Shown here one piece after another: positions 12,870 to 22,854 of a stretch of 64,000 bases of DNA. The stretch's first letter is position 1, and every line of letters starts with the position of its first letter. The DNA comes from Metallyticus violacea (taxonomy: Eukaryota > Arthropoda > Insecta > Mantodea > Metallyticidae): assembly GCA_030762175.1 (NCBI GenBank), contig CM060831.1, positions 35,555,501 to 35,619,500 of the forward strand, read 5' to 3'. The position numbers and the translations under genes are program-made. A model generated the notes under the pieces. It saw only the letters and a list, made by a program, of their open reading frames with translations, had not been told where the DNA came from and ran no database searches.

Positions 12870-13600
12870 CTTCCTCACTCTATGGGAAATCACACAGCCC
12901 ACCCAAATTTAGAGGTTACCTCTACCTACGCTCTACCGAATGCGCCACAAATGTTGCATCTTTTAGGGCCCGCATCCACCAACTGCTGTGTGCTGTTACA
13001 GTCGCATGGCTACGAACGAGCGGCACCGAAGTTAATTGTATACGGGCGGGCAAGCATTTTAACCACCGCAACCACCGCCCCACCCCTTCCTGAACGTCCG
13101 CGTGCCCTCTTTATCGATCTGCCATACAGTAGATATTATTTATATACAGTGTGCCATAGCCATTCGCGTCCGGAGCACTATCTGTGTTTTATTTAATTTT
13201 TTATTTCTGCTATTGGCGTTTTTATTCGCATCTCGCCCCACGCTACCCCTTTTCAATTCCGTGCAAGGGGATGATGCAGTGTAATTTATTACCGCCAGGG
13301 TTCATTTTGTTATCCAACTGCTCCGAAATGTTGAGTGATAAATACTGAATATTCGGAAGCGACACTGCACCCGATAGCCAACGACTTGACAAGGGACGTC
13401 GACGGAAAGTGTGCAAATAACGTGAAGGCCGATATAATGGAATTCCATTTTAATGCTGAGAACAAGAGACGTTCATTAATTACGTCACGCAGCAGACAGG
13501 GTATCTTGGGGATACTAAGATGCGATGTGAATTTAAAGTTTGCACCTCCGAAGTTTTCAGTGTGTTTTACTTCGCAGTTGAGAGGAATATGGAGTTAGAG
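12870..13600. promoter_or_regulatory. Composition island, candidate regulatory or conserved element
   Basis: This segment is clearly richer in G+C and CpG than its surroundings, notably 12990-13100 and 13180-13270. It carries no transposon signature. A CRE-like TTACGTCA lies near 13480. Open frames of 104 and 87 codons cross it, but neither resembles a known protein. A conserved non-coding element, a promoter-proximal region or an unrecognised exon are all possible. I have only composition to go on. Confidence 0.3.
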
Positions 13601-14214
13601 TTCTAGAGGAAAACACACACTTAGTTTCTAATACTTGTCTACTGGCTAAAAGCTCTCTCCTTATCTACGTCAAGACTTTAGGGCTAAATCAATGTTTTAC
13701 AATCAATACTTTAAACTATCTCAGGAAGGTGTACGTAGAATTGCATTTTTTGTTTGGGGGGGGAGCTATTCTCATATACCCTTTGAGGTGCATTTCGTTG
13801 TCTAAGCCGATGTTGATAAATTATTGCGAAATACTGTATCTTGATGGGATGCTTTATGCACGACCACGTTTCTGATCTTTTAAAAGCAAAATAAGAGGCG
13901 TGTAAGGCTTTTGATTGTGTCAATCATGCAATTGTATTTAGCACATCACAAAGTTAAGGAATGGATGCAAAGTTATTGACATATTGTATACTTACTTTTC
14001 AAACAGTCTTTAGGGTATTTTTATAATGGAATCTCGTCATATTTTTAAAAAAGGTACATTAGATGTCTCCAAATGATCAATTTATGTTATTTATGACCTA
14101 TTTTATATAAGCCTGTAATGACGGACACACACCCTTCTTTGACCGTTGGTATGCCAAGGCTTTCCAGAAAGTTTTAGAAGGTAACCTTAAGATAATTAAT
14201 AAATAAAGAAGTTG

Positions 14215-14740
14215 GAATGTGTTGGGCATGTGCAAAAGAGGCTTTGAGCTCAAGAAAAGTTACATACCTTTATGAAAAAACAAATTTTCTGCTGGCAACC
14301 TTATCGTGTTGACTTACAGACTTGTTGCAGAACTACTACGGATTAGCAATGAGAAGAAATGTAGGTAATGTGGAAGACACGAGGAGAGCTTTACAAGTCT
14401 TCAACTGATGTGAATCCTTGCCATGGTCCTCCAAGGGTGCAAATATGACAAGGCTCAGTTGACAGGTGAGCAGTACAGTCATAAACATATATTACCACAT
14501 GCTATTTTAGAGATAATTAAACCAGTTTATACGGACTTGGCAGAAACAAAATTTTATCTAAGTGTGTTCATGGGAAGACCCAAATATCAAATGAAAGTTT
14601 TAATAACTGTGTTTGGGAACGGATAGCCAAAAATGTGTTTGTGAAGCTGGAAGCTTTGCTGATAGGGGCCACGGATGCTGTGATATGTTTCAATGAAGGT
14701 GCATGTAATAGAATTCAAGTGTTTGATTCAAACCCGGCTA
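14215..14740 (+). pseudogene. Probable Mutator-like transposase relic
   Basis: The plus strand carries collinear, frameshifted fragments of a transposase common in insect genomes. CVGHVQKRL (14218 on) is followed by LTDLLQNYYGLAMRRNVGNV and DTRRALQVF. Next comes YDKAQLTGEQYSHKHILPHA with ILEIIKPVYTDLAETK. The last piece is RIAKNVFVKLEALLIG with TDAVICFNEGACNRIQVF (from about 14621). The order of 'vGHVQKR', 'LTD..I..LQNYYGLAIR', 'Y.HKHSLP..I...IKP.Y.DL' and 'K.VFV....L..G..DAV..FN.G' fits insect proteins annotated as Mutator-like transposases. I recall that family name from memory. At least three frame changes and two stops make it a pseudogene. It runs directly into a family B SINE. Confidence 0.65.
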
Positions 14741-14957
14741 GAATCGATGAATATTTTCGGGCGTAAAAATCACAAGTATTGCTTCCTTCGGAAGGGAAGT
14801 AAAGCTGTGGGTTCCGTGTCGTACATTTACGGCACGAAAAAGAACCTCCAGCCTGAAAGAAGAGGCCCCTGAGCAAAATTTGTCGGCTCTTTCACGCCCT
14901 GAATAGAATGGGACGCTGATGACCTGAGATGTTAAAGAGCGTCAATAAATAAATTAA
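14725..14957 (+). repeat. SINE family B copy
   Basis: This copy shares the body found at 59285, 63048 (reverse) and 44350: tcgggcgtaaaaatc, cttccttcggaagggaag, the paired ggcacgaaaaa motif, gaggcccctgagcaaaattt, and the 3' end gacgctgatgacctgagatg followed by ttaaagagcg. The front end retains only a B-box-like TTTGATTCAAACCCGGC (14728 on), so most of the tRNA-related head is missing or merges with the adjacent transposase relic. Confidence 0.85.
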
Positions 14958-15559
14958 ATCAACAACTGAAATGTATGCCTGACAATGCCTTGAACAATCT
15001 CCAAGAGCTCTTTTATAATATTGAATATGCATTTGTACTCCACTTGTTAATTTGTGTTCTGTAGTTTAAAATGTTAGTTTGCTGAATTTTTTCTTATGTT
15101 ATATGTGAATCTATACAGTCTCCTGAGCGTCTTGCAGATGCCCCTATTTTGTTCTAAAAAAATCACATTTTTCACATAATGAAAACACCGAATAACACAA
15201 ACATATGCACAACCACTCCCTTCAAACTGCTAAGACAATATGTACTTTTCACATTTGACGACCGGTTTCTCCCAGTACACAGCCGTAACTCGTGCAACCT
15301 CAGTATGTAAAGAATGTAAACTAAGTTTGGGAAGCCTGTAGGACTTAGAAATATATAACTTGTTTGGCTCAGTTTTTTACGCCTAAGCACCGTTTTGTTA
15401 CACAACGCTCTTTTATAATTTTAAAGATATTGCTCATTATGGCCAAAATGTTTTATGCTATGAAAGGAATATTTTCTGTATGGCATGGCAGGGTTGCCAC
15501 TAATGTAGTGTATAACTTTCACCGTATTCATCATTTGGCTAGAAAAGGTTTCATTACGT

Positions 15560-15910
15560 ATTAAAACCATAATGCCCTCATCAGTTTAGCATTAACGTAT
15601 TGATAGAATCCCTAATTTAACCGAAAGATTGACAGCAACTCATGTTGTGCGTTTTTGATTGAACATTCAAAGGTTTTTGCTGGAAAAAGTCCCATCAGAC
15701 TTAATCCACCGCATGTGGTTTGTGCATGACGAGGCACCGCCTCATTTTTTCTATTACAGCTAGAAATGTTCTAAATCAGTGATTCCTGTGGGGGACTACC
15801 GTGCTCATTTAATGCTCAATGACAGCTATTGAAATCTTCCCCAGCGTAACCAACAAGGATTTCAGCAGATAGAGCAAGTACTTAGTATATATGAGTAGGG
15901 TCGACCATAA
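15560..15910 (+). pseudogene. Tc1/mariner transposase catalytic fragment
   Basis: From 15674 the frame reads FLLEKVPSDLIHRMWFVHDE followed by APPHF, then a stop near 15763. This is the 'V.L..R..MWFMHDGAPPHF' second-Asp region of insect mariner-superfamily transposases; the Asp of HDE is retained. Upstream (about 15600-15660) LTATHVVRF fits the preceding segment. Downstream, FQQIEQVLS near 15860 recalls the C-terminal 'F.RVRRS' helix. The frame is broken several times and there are no recognisable ends. A TACAGCGTGAGCC phrase at 16395 resembles a mariner terminus but cannot be tied to this copy. Confidence 0.7.
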
Positions 15911-15914
15911 TGGA

Positions 15915-17055
15915 GCACTTAGGGGCCTATAAAGCCCATATGTCGTTTTAAATGCCGTTTCTAAAACTACACAAGCAGTTTTTGAAGCACGAAAACAACT
16001 GTTATCAAAAACTTAAATAAAATACATTCCAGAATCATTCCCCCCCCCCAAATTCCTCTATCTCTTCCCTAAGGCCTTTGTATTAATTAATTACAGTTTA
16101 TATAAATAATTAACCTATAGTGCCTAGATTAGTTTAAGAGAGTTATATTTTACCCATTTCTAGAGTACTTTAGAAAAGCTGAACTTTTTTACGCAAAAGA
16201 CTAAGATTTAAAAAAAAAATTATTACAAAAGAAAGTGGTTTGTTATCAGGAGCCCATGGTTACGCACCGTGCTACCCATTTTTCAAACACAAGAGTAATC
16301 TTGACAGCGTTTAACGCGTGCGTGTTTATGTGTGTGTATATATAATATAATAATTTATGTCAAAATTATACTGATAACTATCTGTAGAAGAAATACAGCG
16401 TGAGCCAAAAGCACAAGTTTAATAACGTGGACGTAATATTAAAGATTCAAAACTCCTCGCTATTCGCGTCGAATGAAATCAATTCTGATAGCTTTCATCG
16501 GCAAAGGTGACAGAATTTCACTTTTAAATCCTTTGACATAGGATCTCTCATTGATAAACGCGGAATATTCAATTTTACGGAACGTTTACGAATCACTTTA
16601 CTGGGATTCAAGTGGTTGATAGCTGCACAAGAGTCCAAACGAGTCTATAATCTTCCACCTCGACGTGCATCCTTTACAAAAGTTGGAGTCAAAGCTTTCC
16701 ATTTTCGCCACTTCAAAATCTTCATTGAAATTTAGTTATAATTTGTACAAGTGTTTGCCCTGTAAGCGGTCGTTTGTTGGCCCACACTAATTCATTAAAT
16801 GCTCTCTTTATCAGCCATCTCTTTCTCCACAACTTAAAAGCGTTTTCCTCCCTTCAGTAATTGTGTCTCAACCCTTTAGAGAATATACATTTATAAATGT
16901 ACATGCTGTCACAATTATTTTTAACACTGATTAATTAATGTCGCCTTGACTGTAGAACTGTGTTCGGGATATGTTACGTGACATGTATAGCTGTATTTAG
17001 TTCAATTTCTATTGAACAGATTGCTTTAGTGGTGCTGTAGCTATCTATTAAATAC
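15915..17055. other. No gene recognised
   Basis: No gene seen. The segment at 16390-16740 is slightly less AT-rich. It begins with tacagcgtgagccaaaagc, which looks like a mariner-type terminal repeat, but no transposase follows it. Confidence 0.4.
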
Positions 17056-17059
17056 AGTA

Positions 17060-17440
17060 AAATCAATTTAAAATGCTTACAACTTCGATCGACCGATCAG
17101 CTGACCTTCCCCGCCCCCTCCAACCTCTGAAATTCTCCACGAGGCACGTGCGGAGCCATTCCCTCTTCCACTCAGTTGCGTGAAAGATTTCGACAGAGTT
17201 AGGCAGTTGTGCTGTGCAGTCGAGAGTGAGATTAATAGTGCAGTGGTGTTATGCAATGATGAGGTATGCACTTCGTCTTGAAGGCGTCATAGGACTGAAC
17301 GAGAAAGGCATTTAGGCGTAAATTTTCGGCAGCCCGGGTCCAACTCGAAAAATGATTAAAATTAGTACAGAAGTTTAATAAAACAGGCTCTGTGACCAAC
17401 AGGCAAAAAGAATGAAGACATTCATGACGCAAATGAGCCG
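17060..17440 (+). pseudogene. Transposase 5' leader and N-terminal helix-turn-helix relic
   Basis: A GC-rich leader (17090-17250) precedes a broken frame that starts ATGATGAGGTATGCACTTCG near 17255. The fragments read RLEGVIGLNEK, then AFRRKFSAARVQLEK, then LVQKFNKTGSVTN. This is the DUF4817-like helix-turn-helix found at the N-terminus of many insect Tc1/mariner-type transposases ('FR..F....PS..TI...V.KF..TGSV.D'). The frame is destroyed beyond 17420 and the catalytic domain is not recognised. The GC-rich leader could be mistaken for a host promoter. The adjacent transposase frame explains it better. Confidence 0.65.
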
Positions 17441-17719
17441 CACGAAGTATCGCACCTCAAATATATGGCCATGTTTTATGACCTCTTCCTTCCCCGTACC
17501 TTACGATAGGTAAATTTTATCTTTGAGGGACAATGAAAAATAGAATATTTTCAGCTTATCTTCACACACACTGAAGAATCTTAAAACAAACATTAGAAAC
17601 GAAATTAGTTCCATTAGTGAAGAGGAACTGATGTGTGTCATTGATTATATCCACTGGATTGTATGTCACGTAAAATGCAAGGAAGGTGATGATATATGTT
17701 GCATCTTACGTTTTGGTGA

Positions 17720-17915
17720 ATCACCACGACAGATCGAAATCGTTACGGCACTGACTCGTGAGAGGGATATCTTGGGTTCGAGTCCCACCAGGACCGCTTC
17801 CGTGATCGAGGTTTTTTTTACAGGTTTCCCTCACTCCTCATAAATGGTAAATGCCGGGAAGGTATCCTAAAGTTAGGCCTGGAAACCTTCCTTCCTTAAA
17901 AAAGTCTTCCTCAAT
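17720..17915 (+). repeat. SINE family A copy, 3'-truncated
   Basis: The tRNA-derived head has a B box at 17776-17793 (gggttcgagtcccaccag). The body ctcctcataaatggtaaatgccggga follows. The copy continues to ccttccttccttaaaaaa. The last roughly 70 bp of the family (catcagtgttcatcgcctg...) are missing. The A box is decayed. Confidence 0.85.
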
Positions 17916-18107
17916 TTATTCACTATTAAAAAATGGTGAAGCTCTTGACCGCCACGAGTCTATACTGGCGGCAACGCGAGATGTAAACGCCGACCTGTTG
18001 GACTCTTTATCTGGGCTTTAAACTGCTCTCACTGCATAATTTGGTATTTTTAACAGTACATGTTATTCGGATATTAGTAACAATGAACTATCACAACTAT
18101 CACTTAT

Positions 18108-18205
18108 AAGGTTGGTCGTTATCGTAGATTGAACCCTGGACCTCTCGAATACGAGTCTCAGGTGTTAACAAAAGCCAAATCGCTCGGTTGTTATTTTGTT
18201 AGTGT
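18108..18205 (-). repeat. tRNA-like head, candidate SINE fragment
   Basis: Read on the minus strand it has an A-box-like ccgagcgatttggc and a B-box-like gtccagggttcaatct separated by about 35 bp, as in tRNA-derived SINE heads. No cloverleaf with paired acceptor ends could be drawn, so it is not called a tRNA gene. The body does not match families A, B or C. Confidence 0.4.
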
Positions 18206-18399
18206 CGCGTACCGTATAAGGATAGATTATTTTTTCTAAAAGTTACCCATAATTTCAACTAAAATTAAATTTAAACATTAATATATTCTTAGGAGGAGTA
18301 GGGGGAGACCGCTCCAACACCTCAGCCCTTATGTATGGCTTTTATTGAAAAATATTCCACAATGGGTAATGCCATAACTTAATTTTTCAATTTAAATAA

Positions 18400-19075
18400 A
18401 AAATATGTCAATTTAAATATTGAGGAGGACATTTAAAACCAATTTAGATTACATTTTAGGTTTCACACTTTCACCCCTAGTCACTCCCACTTTTAAATTG
18501 TAAATTGCGACCTTATATCACATGCTTAAATTTTAAAGAGAGTGATTTTGTTTTACTTTTTTTTCCTATTATTGCCTAGCAACTAGACTGTTGTTATTGT
18601 TGGGTGAATTTGGATAGAACAAAAAGCCAGTTGTAGAACGAGACAAATATTTTTGGGGTAAAATTACAATAATTGCTACATTAGCATAGCCCATTTCGGA
18701 AAGCTGACTAATTCGCTTATATTCTGTGCTTTAAGGACATAATCTAAAATCAACTTTTACATTAAATGTTCAGTAATTGTTATAGTATTATTTTGTCCAA
18801 ATTCAAGCAATAGCAGTTCATGTTGCCAGGTAAGGAAAAAGAAAGGAAGGAAGGAAGGAAGGAAGAAAGGAAGGAAGGAAGAAAGGAAGGAAGGAAGGAA
18901 GGAAGGAAGGAAGGAATGGACAGCATTACAATTGCAACCTCTTTAAAAGTTAAACATCAAAAGGTACGAGTATCATTTGAAATTTCGGAATGGGCGTAGT
19001 GGGAATGAAACCTAAAATTAATTGACATTGGTTTTAAACCTCTCTCCTTAGTGACTATATTTAATAATTAAATAG
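18400..19075. mobile_element. Foldback/MITE-like element with long inverted repeats
   Basis: The left arm (about 18411-18480) contains gaggaggacatttaaaaccaa followed by ttttaggtttca. The reverse complement of the right arm (about 19000-19070) contains gagagaggtttaaaaccaatg followed by ttttaggtttca. The two arms are therefore imperfect inverted repeats of at least 60 bp around roughly 520 bp. The interior has no coding frame and includes a GGAA microsatellite. Similarity may extend outward into the AT-rich flanks. No target-site duplication is evident, so the superfamily is unknown. Confidence 0.6.
18838..18916. repeat. (GGAA)n microsatellite
   Basis: About eighteen GGAA/GAAA units lie in the interior of the foldback element at 18.4-19.07 kb. 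It is pure enough that length polymorphism is expected. Confidence 0.95.
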
Positions 19076-19187
19076 GTAGTTATTATAAGTTTTATATGTT
19101 GAACGAAAAATTTTATGAAAGCGAAATACGATTATTTTGTTTTTCTTTCCTTCTATGGTTATGTAGATCTTCATTTCATTTCATTCA

Positions 19188-20018
19188 TCACTCCACCATC
19201 TCCAAATGGTAATTTTTTGGGAATGCAGCATTGTGCAAATCGTTCTTCCCTCTTACTTCAAACTCTTTCACGTCATCAGGTGAGCACAGATTAAAACAGG
19301 ACTCGTCTGTGAACAGAACACAACTCTGTTCATTTCTCCAACTCTCATTTGCAAAACACAAATGTTCGACTCGGTGCATTCTGAGCAACCTGGGACCAAT
19401 TGCAGGTATACTTGATATCAGTTCACTTGCCGTCAACCTTCTTCTAACATTTTTGCCTGAAATAGGACGTTCATGCATGTTAACAAATTGCTCATAGCTG
19501 GCAGGTTGCGCTCTCTAAGAACTATCAACACCATGTACCTTTCTTCATTTTCATTTGTAGCTCTCGGACGATACAAACCTGATCTTCTGGTATATTCTAG
19601 GGTCTCTCTAAATCCCTTTAAGCCATCGTGGACTGTACTTCTAGCCATATTCATTACATTTGCAATATAACGTACACTGCGTCCATCCAAGTTTAGGGCT
19701 ACAGCTCTAGCCACATCTTCAGGTCGCAATTCTTTAAGATGAAATGTGACAACCCTACTTACATTTACAACATGTAAAAATTAAAAAATAATTATAATGA
19801 AACACAAAATGGTTAGACAAATTTGCTGTATCTGAAACTTTATACACATAATTGGAATATTCGACTACAATGGCTTGTTTATAAAACAAGAAACATTCAA
19901 TATAGCGTACATATCTCCATGACAACAAATGTCTACCATAATATTTTATGACAAGCAAATATGTGCAATGTACAAGCAAATATAAGTGTCCGGGGTTTTC
20001 TTTTTGTTCCTGAGTGTA
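19188..20018 (-). pseudogene. Tc1-like transposase, truncated and frameshifted
   Basis: The minus-strand frame 19729-19433 encodes the Tc1 N-terminal domain: MRPEDVARAVALNLDGRSVR then YIANVMNMARSTVHDGL, a helix-turn-helix, and later YTRRSGLYRPRATNENEERY. After a frameshift the frame 19478-19188 carries RPISGKNVRRRL, FANESW, and VLFTDESCFNLCSPD, which holds the first catalytic Asp. The protein stops soon after, before the HDNA and DD34E motifs, so the 3' half is missing. On the right, 19987-20018 (reverse: tacactcaggaacaaaaag then aaaaccccggacac) looks like the 5' terminal inverted repeat. No matching left terminus was found. Confidence 0.85.
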
Positions 20019-20128
20019 TAATATGGCGTACTCTTAGGATGAAAACTAGATCGCTATATTGTAGATCTTCTAAGTTCTTTTAAATAACCGTTTTTTAACT
20101 TCTGTTATTTATCCACTTATCCTTCTAG

Positions 20129-20335
20129 ATGTTGAAGGTGACAATCTATTTTACAAAAGGGCATGGAAAGCGAGTTGTAGCTCTGAAGAAAGGTCAGATT
20201 ACAACTCGAGAGCATTCTGATCCATGCACAGATTCCCGATTACTCACTACACCGTTTACCACAGAAACTGTAAGCAGGAAAAGAGAAAGTGGAAGGAAAC
20301 TCAAGATAGAGTTTCAAAGTTGTTAAGCCTAAGGA
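20129..20335 (+). pseudogene. Possible Tc1-type helix-turn-helix fragment
   Basis: The 65-codon frame contains GKRVVALKKGQITTREHSD and, at the end, RKRESGRKLKIE. This loosely matches the start of Tc1-like transposases ('RG.IV.L...G.S.REIA....S..TV.R'). The middle is garbled. It lies 110 bp beyond the terminus of the 19.2-20.0 kb Tc1 relic but on the opposite strand, so it would be a separate insertion. The identification is weak. Confidence 0.3.
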
Positions 20336-21139
20336 AACTAGCACGCCCTCTATAATACCTTGGAGTGGGATAAACACACTGGAGCACTCAGACTATGAGA
20401 GGTTTATTTAATCAAGACGTCCTATAAATAAACCACTTCTAACAACGAAAATTAACGTACGATAGTTAAATGCCAAAAGTTATCGGCAATGGATTGGCAC
20501 ATTGCGTATATTGAATATTTTGCAATGTTATTTACAAACCCAATAATTGTAGATATTATGTAGTTTTTTACAGCAGCTTTCATGAAAACTCAAATACACG
20601 ATGAATGTGAATATTATTTTTGTAAAAATATGAGAAATGCGAATTACATAGTGGTGGAAGAGACCTTAACTACCAACATTCCAAAGTGTTTATGACATTA
20701 TAAAATTCAGATTCCTTCGCGCGTTCAAGACATCCCTCGTGAGTACTTTAAATTTTTCACCCAATCAAAGCCTCTAACACTATGAGGTTCTTTTTCCGAC
20801 TTGAAGAGGTATCAGGGGAATAAGACGGGTGGAGCAATCTATTGTAATGACAATGGAGAAGAAAAATGTCTTTATGGACGATTATTTTTATTTGATAAAT
20901 CAACAGGTCATTCTTCCTACAGTTAGTTCAAAACATTTGTATTACATCCTCCAGTATCTGTAGTGCAAAGGAGAAAGAGTCAATCAGAGAATTGCTAAAA
21001 CCAACCTTAAGAGTAGGAAATTTTAGGTATAAATATTTTAACTAAAGAATTAGATATAAAAATTAACTACGTTGGATCTTGACATCTATTTAAAAATGAT
21101 CGAGAGTCAACATTTAGGATATTTAGGGGGAACAAAAAG

Positions 21140-21500
21140 AAATTTCTTGACAGATCTGTGACTATGGTTCATTATGAAACGAAAGTACGGACTGAAAGCT
21201 CAACGGATATCTCCACTTCCTAAAAATTCACGCCGCAGTCACCAACAATATAATAATGTGCACATGGTTCATTATTTGCAGAAGGAAGTCATAAAAATCC
21301 ACTATTGGTCACATTTTATTTCAAATTTTTGAGAAGCAAGGAGAGAGTATTTGCTCTTTCTTCATAGCAATACTTCGAGTCACAAGTCCTGTGCTGTGGT
21401 AAAGAAGGAAGAATATTCTACTTACTCTTTAGATCTAGCACTGGATGACTTCAGGCTGTTTCTAAAGTTTGAAAAAAGCAAATGTTCATTATATTATAAA
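21140..21500 (+). pseudogene. Mariner transposase catalytic-domain relic
   Basis: FLDRSVTMVHYETKVRTESS (about 21147) corresponds to 'FL..IVTGDETWVHHYEPETKRQS', with the first Asp region lost. FLHSNTSSHKSC (21353 on) corresponds to 'LHDNARPHTA', with the Asp replaced. YSTYSLDLALDDFRLFLKFE corresponds to 'HPPYSPDLAPSDFHLFLKLK', retaining an Asp. The order is correct for one mariner copy with several indels. The N-terminal domain is not recognised upstream. The next relic starts about 90 bp downstream. Confidence 0.75.
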
Positions 21501-21559
21501 AGTCATGGAGGCTGTATAAACGTGGGGAGAAGTGCATCGGTCTTCAAGGAAAGAAGGCT

Positions 21560-21805
21560 GAACACTGAAGTACAGCGCAGGTAGCAGAAAGGCTTTTGAA
21601 GAATGGCGTGCAATCATTTGAAGCGGCAAGGCGATTCGCAAGTAAATATCCAGGCAACATGTTCCAGGTAGAGAAACTGTTCGCCAGTTTGTTAAAAAGT
21701 TATCAGAGACAGAACCTCTTAACAACAAGAAACGTGTTCCAAACCGCCGCGTTCTTACGGAAGAAAAATTAGACGAAATAAAAGAATTTCCAAGGCTGAT
21801 ACCGG
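21560..21805 (+). pseudogene. DUF4817-like transposase N-terminal relic
   Basis: Collinear pieces read AARRFASKYPGNMFQV, then RETVRQFVKKLSETEPLNNK, then RVPNRRVLTEEKLDEIKE. This is the helix-turn-helix of insect Tc1/mariner-type transposases ('A.R.F...YP....P...T....V.K..ETG...N......R.VLTEE..DEI'). No catalytic domain follows. It sits immediately 3' of a mariner catalytic relic but is N-terminal in nature, so the two are separate insertions. Confidence 0.65.
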
Positions 21806-21809
21806 CAAT

Positions 21810-22485
21810 ATATTGTCGCTAAGGGGCACCATTTTCAGTTTATCTTGTAACACATATTACTGCTTATTATCAGCAGTTTTAAATCTTGTATACTTTTATG
21901 CTTTCAGACTAATATAAATACTACATTTACATGCAGAAGTCTATCTTCCTTTTTGTGTTACGCAAGCTGCACTTCCCAGGTGGCAGCCGAGAACAGGCGG
22001 CCCGAAACTTAAATAACCTCACTGCAGAATTAAACATGTTACTTTAATTAGAAATATGTCAAAGATGGAGTATAGGAACCAACGCCCATAGCTTTAAAAT
22101 ATATTTAAACTAAAGGAACACCTCAGCACATATAACAATAATTTAGCTCATTGTTCTGTCCCAAATCGTTGTATTTTCTCGTGTTTTAGATATATTTATG
22201 ATCATTCAGTGTTTAATTATTCTTCCAAAAGTCATCAAAAAATTAAATAAATTATTTTTCATGGTCTGTCCTCTACAACCATCTAGAAAGGTAGCTATGT
22301 ATAATATTTCAAGGGAAGTTTGAACACTATATTGCCAATAAAATGCTTTTATTTTAAAGGTTGCCTAGAGAATCAGATGGTAAATACATTAAAAGCTACT
22401 AATCCTGAACGGTGAAAGTATAATATCGATAATCCATTAGATGGCTTGGCCTAATGACACCTTGTTCGATCACAAGACTTTTAAC
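21810..22485. other. No gene recognised
   Basis: Ordinary AT-rich sequence with no gene, element or tRNA-like head that I can support. Confidence 0.4.
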
Positions 22486-22489
22486 CCCC

Positions 22490-22850
22490 TCCCAAGAGTG
22501 CTTTTGTTGCAGCTATTATTATAATTATCATAACAAGCAGCACCATCTATCAAAGCGCGCATAATTGCGGCAGTGTGTCCCATCGCTCTATTGACCTCTA
22601 TGCTATAATGTGGGTAGCACATAAATTATCGAAATGGACGTACAGCAAACTAACAAAAATAATGCAGAGAAGAAAGGCATTTGGTAAATGTCCTCCTACT
22701 AGCCGGCTTCCTGCCACATTTGTGACGCCACGCAATAATGTACATTCTATTCCGGGTCTATATGTCTGGCCCATCTCCATAAATTGTCCATTTGCATGAA
22801 AACCTGGATGCAAATGAGTAATTGAAGCTTAGGCAGGTGAGTTTTCCGTT
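22490..22850. promoter_or_regulatory. Candidate conserved regulatory element with paired POU octamers
   Basis: This island has balanced composition and no TE similarity. It contains two perfect POU octamers in opposite orientation: ATTTGCAT at 22790-22797 and ATGCAAAT at 22808-22815, 10 bp apart. A homeodomain-type GTAATTGAAG follows at once. Other candidate sites are CAGCTATTATTATAATTATC near 22510 and GATAAGCAG-like sequence nearby. A perfect 5' splice-donor string CAG|GTGAGT lies at 22834-22842, so a noncoding exon ending there is another reading. The site identities are seen. Regulatory function is inferred. Confidence 0.4.
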
Positions 22851-22854
22851 CCTG

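Noticed and set aside
16390..16420. Mariner-like terminal repeat (tacagcgtgagcc)
   Set aside because: No partner terminus or transposase on either side could be paired with it.
17090..17250. GC-rich segment with CACGTG and an initiator-like TCAGTT, looked like a host promoter
   Set aside because: It immediately precedes a transposase N-terminal relic and is better explained as that element's 5' leader.
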